Shown piece by piece: positions 1-4,578 of a DNA stretch of 5,981 nt (within the stretch, counting starts at the first letter, position 1; the number at the start of each line of letters is the position of its first letter). The notes beneath the pieces were generated by a model, which was given only the letters and a program-made list of their open reading frames with translations, did not search any database and was not told where the DNA came from. Origin of the DNA: Betaproteobacteria bacterium (GTDB lineage: Bacteria > Pseudomonadota > Gammaproteobacteria > Burkholderiales > SG8-41); assembly GCA_021732805.1 (NCBI GenBank), contig JAKFUJ010000009.1, positions 1-5,981 of the forward strand, given 5' to 3'. The position numbers were made by a program, and so were the translations under genes.

Positions 1-160
1 CAGCGATCTCACGCTGAAGTAAACCGGGCTTCTCCAAGACTGTACGAAGCATGAACGCTTGAGGCGGTGTCAATTCAAAGGGCGCGAAAGCGTCAGCCCA
101 CTCCTTCTCTAGTTGGCGGGCTAGTGCGGTCGTGTTGAAGTAGAGGCAGTGTTCAAACAT
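1..160 (-). CDS. MarR-family transcriptional regulator, N-terminal part (cut by window edge)
   Basis: The minus strand from the ATG at 160-158 is open to the window edge: 53 complete codons, not stopped. The protein begins MFEHCLYFNTTALARQLEKE and continues with a tract rich in F, L, T, P and Q, then a LRTVLEKPGLLQREIA segment. This is the usual N-terminus of MarR regulators: a dimerisation helix followed by the first winged-helix helices, with the recognition helix expected just beyond the edge. MarR proteins are dimeric repressors that bind short palindromes and often respond to phenolic or toxic ligands. The gene has its own promoter overlapping an inverted repeat (170-199), which suggests self-regulation. 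It sits directly after the attC end of the VOC cassette, so it is probably the next integron cassette. No Shine-Dalgarno precedes the ATG, and the -10 box lies 6 bases away, so the mRNA may be leaderless. The family call is from recognised pattern, not a search. Confidence 0.8.
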   Translation of the reverse strand, partial: MFEHCLYFNTTALARQLEKEWADAFAPFELTPPQAFMLRTVLEKPGLLQREIA

Positions 161-166
161 CGTCGC

Positions 167-195
167 AGTATAGTCGCATGTGGTTAGCTATGCAA
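167..195 (-). promoter_or_regulatory. Predicted sigma70 promoter of marR
   Basis: Reading the minus strand, a -35 box TTGCAT (195-190) is followed by a 17-base spacer and a -10 box TATACT (172-167). Both boxes match 4 or 5 of 6 consensus positions. Initiation about 7 bases past the -10 would fall at or next to the A of the ATG at 160, giving a leaderless transcript. An independent promoter inside an integron cassette is unusual but known. Confidence 0.65.
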
Positions 196-199
196 CTAT
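170..199 (-). promoter_or_regulatory. Operator-like inverted repeat over the marR promoter
   Basis: The plus strand reads atagtcgca (170-178), 12 bases, then tgcaactat (191-199). The arms are complementary at 8 of 9 positions. One arm overlaps the -10 box and the other covers the -35 box, so a bound dimer would block the promoter. This fits autorepression by the adjacent MarR protein, but binding is inferred from position and symmetry only. Confidence 0.5.
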
Positions 200-236
200 C
201 TAGGCAGAAAAACAAAGTTGTGGGTAGGTCTTGGGC

Positions 237-302
237 GCATAACGTTCCGGTTCAGGCGCGCGCGGTTTCATGCGCGTCGCCTGCAACCGGCGGTTAGCAG
301 CC
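237..302 (-). other. Integron attC recombination site of the VOC cassette
   Basis: In minus-strand order, the R'' arm GGCTGCTAAC (302-293) is followed by a long imperfect hairpin and the R' core CGTTATGC (244-237). On the plus strand, ccggtt (247-252) pairs with aaccgg (285-290), caggcg (253-258) with cgcctg (278-283), and cgcgc (259-263) with gcgcg (272-276), leaving an 8-base loop (264-271). One base, c284, is left unpaired on one side only, as with the extrahelical bases that give attC strand and orientation bias. TAAC of R'' pairs with GTTA of R'. The size of about 66 bases is normal for attC. The R'' arm is also the exact reverse complement of 684-693 at the other end of the cassette, as cassette circularisation predicts. 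Confidence 0.85.
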
Positions 303-692
303 TATCGACTCTCACCAAAGTACAAGGTATGACCTTGATCGTCTTTGATAGCGAACTCTCTCGTTCCCCAAGGGGTTTCATGGACGTCCTTCACCAAGGT
401 AACTCCGTTGCTTTTTAAAGCGGCTGCAGTGGCCACCACGTCGCTTGTTTCAAGATAGAGATGGAAATGTTCGCCGTCTTCCACAAATTTGATGGAGGGA
501 TCCTTCTCGTCTACGAGCTTTAGGTGAAAGAGCTGACTGCCCGCACGAATACCCGCGTAGAAATCCTGATATTGGAATTCAAGCGTTAGTCCCACTTTCG
601 TGGTGTAAAAACGGATCGATTCGGCCAGGTCAGTGGTCCGCAGCTGAGGAATTACACCTGATATCTGCATTGTCGTTTCCATTGGCTGCTAA
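243..692 (-). mobile_element. Integron gene cassette carrying a VOC-family gene
   Basis: The unit runs from the cut point G|TT at 693/692 to the cut point G|TT at 243/242, 450 bp in all. It holds one gene that almost fills it. The ATG is 1 base after the core-arm repeat, and the TAG stop (304-302) overlaps the R'' arm. Tight packing of a single promoterless gene followed by attC is the standard cassette layout. The start arm (693-684) and the R'' arm (302-293) are perfect 10-bp complements. The gene points away from the attI-like site, as expected for a first cassette. Confidence 0.8.
302..682 (-). CDS. VOC (glyoxalase/bleomycin-resistance/dioxygenase) family protein
   Basis: This encodes a 126-residue cytosolic protein with the two beta-alpha-beta-beta-beta modules of the vicinal-oxygen-chelate fold. 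The first runs from about residue 8 (VIPQLRTTDLAESIRFY) to 60. The second starts near 74 (HLYLETSDVVATAAAL) and ends with GHTLYFGE. The length matches small single-domain VOC proteins. Such proteins are often metal-dependent lyases, isomerases or drug-binding resistance proteins. Here a late E (LYFGE) and histidines in LFHLK and HFHLY could be metal ligands, but substrate and metal use cannot be read from the sequence. The ATG at 682 lacks a Shine-Dalgarno. The second ATG, at 670 (protein starting MQISG), has GGA 7 bases upstream and may be the true start. The gene is a cassette gene and probably depends on an upstream promoter. Resistance or detoxification is possible but unproven. Confidence 0.85.
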   Translation of the reverse strand: METTMQISGVIPQLRTTDLAESIRFYTTKVGLTLEFQYQDFYAGIRAGSQLFHLKLVDEKDPSIKFVEDGEHFHLYLETSDVVATAAALKSNGVTLVKDVHETPWGTREFAIKDDQGHTLYFGESR

Positions 693-750
693 CTGGTTTT
701 ATACGACAAAAACGTCGGATAACATTCCGGCACGGCGCATAACATCCCGT
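691..750 (-). other. attI-like integron insertion site
   Basis: On the minus strand, two ATGTTAT motifs (745-739 and 725-719, 20 bases apart) precede a small inverted repeat CGAC-N6-GTCG (717-704), then TAAAACCA and the crossover core GTTAGC (693-688) where the cassette starts. As I recall it, class 1 attI1 has two ATGTTA motifs about 19 bases apart, a small inverted repeat, and AAAACAAA before GTTAG; spacings here agree within a base or two. This resemblance is from memory. An alternative is a decayed attC, since the motif CCGGAAtGTTAT also resembles the R' side of the nearby attC. No integrase gene flanks it in the window. Confidence 0.5.
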
Positions 751-932
751 GACATCATCATAAAATATTTAATAAAATCAAATACTTAAAAATATTTGCG
801 GTGCTTTCGATATCGATAACACAGGGAAGAAAAGCGAGACCCATTGAATGAGTCAAGATACGAGCGATGTGCATCTCGAAATCGACAGGGTGACTTTTTG
901 AAGAGCAGGCCCGTGCGCATCTTGGCAGATGG
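751..932. other. AT-rich gap between higA and the attI-like site, no gene seen
   Basis: Positions 761-799 are strongly AT-rich, with AAATATTT at both ends (765-772 and 790-797). This is where a cassette-array promoter would be expected, but no convincing pair of -35 and -10 boxes on the minus strand was found. Neither strand gave a protein I recognise. In particular I see no integrase motifs reading rightward, where intI normally lies. The longest open frame on the minus strand here (985-758) overlaps higA in another frame and looks spurious. Confidence 0.5.
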
Positions 933-1250
933 TCAGGCTGTCGCTTTATGATCGTTAGCGCCCTGCCACGGCCGGATTCGCGCAATGACCCGGCCTGCCG
1001 CGTCCTCCACGCACCGCACGTCGTAGTTGCTTTGCAGGTTCAGCCAAAACTGGTGCGAGGTGTTGAAGAACCGTGCCAGACGCAGCGCGGTATCGGCGGA
1101 GATGCCGCGGCGCTGACGCACGATTTCGTTGATGCGCGCGGGGGTTACGTTCAGCGCGCGCGCCAGCGCGTTGCTGGAAAGCCCCAGCGGGATCATGAAT
1201 TCTTCCCGCAATTGCTCGCCGGGATGGATGGGCGGTAATTTCCTGCTCAT
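933..1250 (-). CDS. higA: HigA-family antitoxin (XRE-type DNA-binding protein)
   Basis: This 105-residue protein begins MSRKLPPIHPGEQLREEFM, the conserved lead-in of HigA/VapI antitoxins. A helix-turn-helix follows at about 24-50 (LSSNALARALNVTPARINEI), then the family-typical ISADTALRLARFF and FWLNLQSNYD segments. HigA binds and neutralises the HigB ribonuclease and represses the operon. It starts 12 bases after the higB stop, with AAGAG 7 bases before its ATG, so the two are co-transcribed in the toxin-first order usual for hig modules. The C-terminus (GANDHKATA) is short and charged. The identity of the family is secure. Whether it still has an active partner depends on how higB starts. 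Confidence 0.93.
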   Translation of the reverse strand: MSRKLPPIHPGEQLREEFMIPLGLSSNALARALNVTPARINEIVRQRRGISADTALRLARFFNTSHQFWLNLQSNYDVRCVEDAAGRVIARIRPWQGANDHKATA

Positions 1251-1262
1251 GCCGATACTCTT

Positions 1263-1604
1263 TCAGTGGTAGTCCACAATTTCAACGTCTTTCGGGCCGT
1301 GCGCCGTCCACACGAAACACACGCGGAACTGTTCATTGATACGGATGCTGTGTTGCCCTTTGCGGTTGCCGCTCAAGGCTTCCAGCCGGTTGCCGGGCGG
1401 CGATGCCATATCACGCAACCCGGCCGCCGCGTCCAACTGATCCAGCTTGCGCCGTGCCACAGCTTCGATGTTTCCCCAGCGAGCCACCCGGTTGCGCTGG
1501 TGCAGGGCTTCAGTATCGGCAAATTTGAAAGGCTGGATGATAAGCGCATGGTATATCGCGTTTCGATATGGGGAAAGTCCCGGCCTGCCTATGATGCTGG
1601 CCAT
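1263..1604 (-). CDS. higB: HigB-family toxin (RelE-like mRNA interferase), start uncertain
   Basis: The RelE-fold toxin body is clear: IIQPFKFADTEALHQ, a basic helix VARRKLDQLDAAAGL, PPGNRLEALSGNRKGQHSI, RINEQFRVCFVW and the C-terminal EIVDYH, whose D-Y-H corresponds to catalytic residues of HigB enzymes. These toxins cut mRNA on the ribosome. Relatives normally start at the M of a MIxSF-like beginning, about 92 residues long. Here that codon is ATC (1541-1539). An in-frame ATG at 1604 (113 residues, AGGA 4 bases upstream) is the best available start, and another lies at 1625 (120 residues). The predicted promoter would begin transcription near 1621, favouring 1604. The extra 21 residues have no family counterpart I know. 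If the extension is not tolerated, the toxin may be weakened or lost. Confidence 0.85.
   Translation of the reverse strand: MASIIGRPGLSPYRNAIYHALIIQPFKFADTEALHQRNRVARWGNIEAVARRKLDQLDAAAGLRDMASPPGNRLEALSGNRKGQHSIRINEQFRVCFVWTAHGPKDVEIVDYH
1553..1569. promoter_or_regulatory. Perfect palindrome just upstream of the canonical HigB start
   Basis: The plus strand reads atatcg, 5 bases, cgatat. It lies inside the extended HigB reading frame, 12 bases before the codon where HigB proteins normally begin. HigA repressors bind palindromes near the operon start, so it could be an operator left from, or still serving, a promoter at this place. A matching -10 (TATACC on the minus strand) is present, but the -35 is poor. 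Confidence 0.35.
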
Positions 1605-1627
1605 GAAATCCTGGATAGACCTCATTA

Positions 1628-1655
1628 TTTATATAATAAAAACAACAAGTTACAA
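1628..1655 (-). promoter_or_regulatory. Predicted promoter of the higBA operon
   Basis: On the minus strand, TTGTAA (1655-1650) and TATAAA (1633-1628) are separated by 16 bases in an AT-rich stretch. Initiation would be expected around 1621, inside the ATG at 1625, so translation would have to start at 1604 or later. The other side of this 148-base gap (1626-1773) must hold the promoter of the MOSC gene. I see only a weak candidate there, TTACAA (1650-1655) with GATACT (1672-1677). Confidence 0.45.
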
Positions 1656-1773
1656 TGATTGTGAGTGTTTTGATACTGATAAGCCGGGATCAAAGCGACG
1701 CCTTGTGATTTACTGCGCAGAGAATCGCGTGATTGATTCCCGCTGTTGAAATCGTTTTTTTCGACCCCCACCG

Positions 1774-2283
1774 ATGACAAAACTCAATCCCGAAAGTCCG
1801 CTGCGCGCCCTGATGGAAACTTTCCCGCACGCAGGCAAGCTGGAATGGATCGGCCTGCGTCCAGGCCGTCGCGCGCCGCTGGCCGGGTTCAACCACGTCG
1901 AGGTGCTGGCCGATCACGGTCTCGTCGGCGACCACAAGGCGCAACGCGCCGGCGGCAAGCGCCAGGTCACGCTGATCCAGCATGAGCATCTCAATGCCGT
2001 GGGTGCGTTGCTTGGCCGCGATGCCGTCGATCCCGCGCTGTTGCGGCGCAATCTGGTGGTGTCCGGCATCAACCTGCTGGCGCTGCGCGACATGCCATTT
2101 GAAATTGGCGGCGTGGTGTTCGAAGGAACCGGCCTGTGTGAGCCGTGTTCGCGCATGGAGGAAGTGCTGGGCACGGGTGGTTACAACGCGATGCGCGGCC
2201 ACGGCGGCATCATCGCCCGCGTCATCACCGGTGGTGTGATCCGTGTCGGTGAAGCGGTGGGGTACAAAAAGATCCCCGCCTGA
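1774..2283 (+). CDS. MOSC-domain protein
   Basis: This 169-residue soluble protein is one MOSC (molybdenum cofactor sulfurase C-terminal) domain of the stand-alone YiiM-like size. Visible family features are GLVGDHKAQRAGGKRQVTLIQHEHL (about 49-73), LLRRNLVVSGINLLAL, the cysteine motif GLCEPCSRME with Cys122 and Cys125, and the closing GHGGIIARVITGGVIRVG. MOSC proteins are thought to bind sulfur or molybdenum-cofactor groups through a conserved cysteine; some reduce N-hydroxylated compounds as part of larger enzymes. No cofactor-synthesis gene is nearby, so the substrate is open. The ATG at 1774 is the only start, since an in-frame stop (1747) lies just upstream, and there is no clear Shine-Dalgarno. 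It is transcribed divergently from higBA and marks the beginning of the GC-rich part of the window. Confidence 0.88.
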   Translation: MTKLNPESPLRALMETFPHAGKLEWIGLRPGRRAPLAGFNHVEVLADHGLVGDHKAQRAGGKRQVTLIQHEHLNAVGALLGRDAVDPALLRRNLVVSGINLLALRDMPFEIGGVVFEGTGLCEPCSRMEEVLGTGGYNAMRGHGGIIARVITGGVIRVGEAVGYKKIPA

Positions 2284-2300
2284 ACTGCGGGAATTGTTGC

Positions 2301-2339
2301 CCCTCCCCCTCGCCCCCTCTCCGCTTGCGGGGAGGGGGG
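2301..2339. terminator. GC-rich hairpin between convergent genes (terminator or dispersed repeat)
   Basis: The arms ccccctctccgc (2313-2324) and gcggggaggggg (2327-2338) pair over 12 positions with one G-T. The C-rich arm is preceded by a second C-rich block (2301-2310) that could pair in an alternative register. It lies between the stop of the MOSC gene (2283) and the stop of the minus-strand small gene (2348), so it could stop transcription from both sides. No good T tract follows on either strand. From memory, very similar CCCTCTCC...GGGGAGGG elements recur between genes in many proteobacteria. Confidence 0.6.
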
Positions 2340-2347
2340 ATATTTAC

Positions 2348-2599
2348 TTATTTGACGTCGAGTATTTTCATGGCCTTGGCCAGCGTATCCACCGATTCCT
2401 GATGTTTGCCGGCCTTGTGGAAGGCTTCGCCTTCGGCGCGGAATTTCTGCACATCGGCCGTCTGCGCGGCGCTCAGCTTGGGGTTTTTCGACATCGCATC
2501 GTCGATTTTTTTCATGTCCGCCGGGCAGTGGAACGCGAGTGCGGCGCTGCTGGCGAACTACAGTGTTGCGGCGAGTACGGTTGCGGTGAGGTTTTTCAT
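2348..2599 (-). pseudogene. Small secreted protein interrupted by an in-frame TAG in its signal peptide
   Basis: Reading from the ATG at 2599, preceded by GGAG 7 bases upstream, the frame gives MKNLTATVLAATL, a TAG stop (2560-2558, codon 14), then FASSAALA and FHCPADMKKIDDAMSK, and runs cleanly to TAA at 2350-2348. The pieces either side of the TAG together form a normal signal peptide (K2, hydrophobic core, AxA-type site ALA at 20-22). The mature part of about 61 residues ends in a TPR-like helix pair (FRAEGEAFHKAGKHQESVDTLAKAMKIL). This is the pattern of small periplasmic proteins of unknown role, and I do not know a named family. Since codon use and frame are intact after the TAG, a single base change or a sequencing error is likely, and the event is recent. 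Frame and signal are seen directly; secretion is inferred. Confidence 0.75.
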
Positions 2600-2719
2600 G
2601 TTTGCGCTCCTTCAGGATCAGGGGGTAGAGGTGGATTGTCCTACCGCAGAACCGGCAGATGAGACATGCATAGTCTGGCACGAAAGCGGATTTCCGGTTG
2701 CAGGTAGAATTCCGGCACC
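2600..2719. promoter_or_regulatory. Divergent intergenic region
   Basis: This 120-bp region separates the start of the minus-strand small gene from the start of the plus-strand Nudix gene, so promoters for both should lie here. The only firm element is the Shine-Dalgarno GGAG of the small gene (plus-strand ctcc at 2607-2610). I could not pick a good -35/-10 pair for either direction. Confidence 0.4.
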
Positions 2720-3376
2720 ATGCGCGATGACTCCTTAACAATTGTGCCGTCCGGGCTATTCCGCTGGACGGCGGATGCCGTCCGCGCCGGGCTGCAGTTC
2801 CCGCCGCCGCCCCTTGATGTACAGGACCTGCACGCGATTTCGCTGCAGAAAGGCGCCAGGGTCACCGAGGCCGCGGTTCTGGTGCCGCTGGTCAATCGCG
2901 AATCGGGCGTACAAATATTGCTGACCCAGCGCACCGAGCACCTGCGCGATCATGGAGGCCAGGTCAGTTTTCCCGGCGGTCGTGTTGAGGCGGGCGATGC
3001 CAGCCGGGAGGCCACCGCGCTGCGTGAAATGCAGGAGGAAATCGGCCTCGGAGCGGACTGCGTGACGCTGCTCGGGCGACTGCCGGGTTACGAAATTCCG
3101 TCGGGCTTTCGCATCACGCCGGTGGTGGGGTGGATAGAGCCGCCATTTGCGGTTGCGCCCGATCCCTTTGAGGTGGCTGATATTTTCGAGGCGCCACTGG
3201 ACTATTTTCTTGACCCCGCGAATTACCAGCGCCGCGAATACCATTTTCGCGGCCGCCACCGCCATTACCTGGCGATTCCATGGCAAGGTCGTTATATCTG
3301 GGGCGCCACCGCCGGCATGCTCTACAGCCTGTGCCGGTTGCTGTCCAAAAATTCATCCGCGATGAGCGCGCAGTAG
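2720..3376 (+). CDS. nudL: Nudix hydrolase, CoA pyrophosphatase type
   Basis: This is a 218-residue cytosolic Nudix enzyme. The signature of the coenzyme A pyrophosphatase branch is present: LLTQRTEHLRDHGGQVSFPGG at 67-87, then the Nudix box ending LREMQEEIGL (101-110) with Arg102, Glu103, Glu106 and Glu107 for metal binding. A late WGATAGML segment matches the end of E. coli NudL. The enzymes split CoA, acetyl-CoA or oxidised CoA into 4'-phosphopantetheine derivatives and 3',5'-ADP and are thought to clear damaged CoA. The protein is about 25 residues longer than E. coli NudL because of its N-terminus. The ATG at 2720 has no good Shine-Dalgarno. It is the first gene of a probable three-gene operon with the patatin and DUF938 genes. 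The subfamily is recognised by motif; the symbol follows E. coli. Confidence 0.9.
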   Translation: MRDDSLTIVPSGLFRWTADAVRAGLQFPPPPLDVQDLHAISLQKGARVTEAAVLVPLVNRESGVQILLTQRTEHLRDHGGQVSFPGGRVEAGDASREATALREMQEEIGLGADCVTLLGRLPGYEIPSGFRITPVVGWIEPPFAVAPDPFEVADIFEAPLDYFLDPANYQRREYHFRGRHRHYLAIPWQGRYIWGATAGMLYSLCRLLSKNSSAMSAQ

Positions 3377-3402
3377 CCATGGACATATTCGGATGAGGCA
3401 TG

Positions 3403-4578
3403 ATGGTGACATCCATGGCGAATGATTCCGCATCCTCTGCACCCCCCGTCGGTCTGATCATGACCGGCGGCGGCGCGCGCGCCGCCTATCAGGTCGGCGT
3501 GCTGCGCGCGCTGCAGGAAATCCTGCCCAAGGGTGCGCGTAACCCGTTTCCGATCATCTGCGGCACTTCCGCCGGCGCCATCAATGCCGCCGTCCTGGCC
3601 ACTGATGCCATGAATTTCCACCGCGGGGTGCGCCGGCTGATGACGGTATGGAAAAATTTTCATGTCGAGCAGGTCTATCGCGCCGATGCCTGGGGCGCGT
3701 TGGGCAACAGCGCGCGCTGGCTGCTGACAGCACTGTCCGGAGGCAATCTCGAAGGCCCGGTTTCGCTGCTCGACAATTCGCCATTGGCCGAACTGCTCGG
3801 GCGCCATGTCGATTTTCCGGCAATCAGCCGCAATATTGCCGCGGGTCATCTGCGCGCGTTTGCCGTGACCTGCTCCGGTTATACATCAGGGCAGTCTGTG
3901 ACTTTTTACGAAGGCAGCGCCCAGCTTGCAGACTGGGAGCGGGCGCGTCGCGTCGGTGTCGCAATGCCCATCGGTCTGCCGCACCTGATGGCGTCGAGCG
4001 CGCTGCCGTTCATTTTCCCGCCGGTGCGCATCAATCGTGAATATTTCGGCGACGGTTCGATGCGCCAGATCGCGCCGGTCAGTCCCGCCCTGCATCTGGG
4101 CGCCGGCCGCCTGCTGGTGATCGGCGTCGGTCGCCAGGAACGACAGTCGGCGGTGCGCCAGCCGTCGAACGGTTACCCGTCACTGGCGCAGATTGCCGGA
4201 CATACGCTGGACAGTATTTTTCTGGATGCACTGGAGGTCGATCTGGAGCGCCTGCAGCGCATCAACCGCACGCTGAAAATCATTCCGCAGGAAACGCTGG
4301 CGAAAAATGGCTACCCGTTGAAGGCCGTCGAATTTCGAGTGCTGACGCCGAGCGTGCCGCTCAGCCAGATTGCCGCGCAGCACGCCCATGAGCTGCCCAG
4401 GGTGATCCGCAGTCTGCTGAGGACGGTCGGTGCAATGAAAAGTACCGGTTCCAATCTGGTGTCGTACCTGCTGTTTGAAAAAGCCTATTGCCGCGCGCTG
4501 ATCCAGCTCGGTTACGGCGACACGATGGCGCAACGTGACGATCTGATGGATTTCCTCGGCTACGGCAGCAGGCGGTAA
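3403..4578 (+). CDS. Patatin-like phospholipase
   Basis: This 391-residue protein is a serine lipid acyl hydrolase. The patatin motifs are complete: the glycine-rich oxyanion loop GGGARAAYQVG (22-32), the nucleophile elbow GTSAG with Ser56, and the catalytic DGS with Asp217 that completes the Ser-Asp dyad. The region after 230 is a family-specific C-terminal extension, with no signal peptide or membrane segment visible. Such proteins release fatty acids from phospholipids or related esters; the substrate here is unknown. Start choice is uncertain. The ATG at 3403 has GAGG 4 bases upstream, the ATG at 3400 is too close to it, and the ATG at 3415 (protein starting MANDSASS) has GGTGA 5 bases upstream. 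The gene lies 26 bases after the Nudix stop, and its TAA shares an A with the ATG of the next gene, so translation is probably coupled. Confidence 0.93.
   Translation: MVTSMANDSASSAPPVGLIMTGGGARAAYQVGVLRALQEILPKGARNPFPIICGTSAGAINAAVLATDAMNFHRGVRRLMTVWKNFHVEQVYRADAWGALGNSARWLLTALSGGNLEGPVSLLDNSPLAELLGRHVDFPAISRNIAAGHLRAFAVTCSGYTSGQSVTFYEGSAQLADWERARRVGVAMPIGLPHLMASSALPFIFPPVRINREYFGDGSMRQIAPVSPALHLGAGRLLVIGVGRQERQSAVRQPSNGYPSLAQIAGHTLDSIFLDALEVDLERLQRINRTLKIIPQETLAKNGYPLKAVEFRVLTPSVPLSQIAAQHAHELPRVIRSLLRTVGAMKSTGSNLVSYLLFEKAYCRALIQLGYGDTMAQRDDLMDFLGYGSRR

Noticed and set aside
218..418. Plus-strand open frame of 66 codons
   Set aside because: It runs through the attC hairpin and antisense to the VOC gene, and has no ribosome site.
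751..932. Remnant of an integron integrase gene
   Set aside because: All frames were read on both strands and none shows integrase motifs, so a remnant cannot be supported.
758..985. Minus-strand open frame of 75 codons in the gap after higA
   Set aside because: It overlaps the higA end in another frame, matches nothing I recognise and is made of AT-rich intergenic sequence at its end.
1266..1658. Plus-strand open frame of 130 codons
   Set aside because: It lies antisense to higB, whose toxin motifs are clear on the other strand.
1720..1761. Inverted repeat gaatc...gattc followed by a run of seven T as a rho-independent terminator
   Set aside because: The stem is only 5 bp with a long gap before the T run, and no plus-strand gene upstream needs it.
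2641..2700. Minus-strand CLICRFCG string resembling a metal-binding CxxC motif
   Set aside because: It lies in the promoter region of the small secreted gene. Its frame runs out of phase into that gene, and no second CxxC pair or domain follows.
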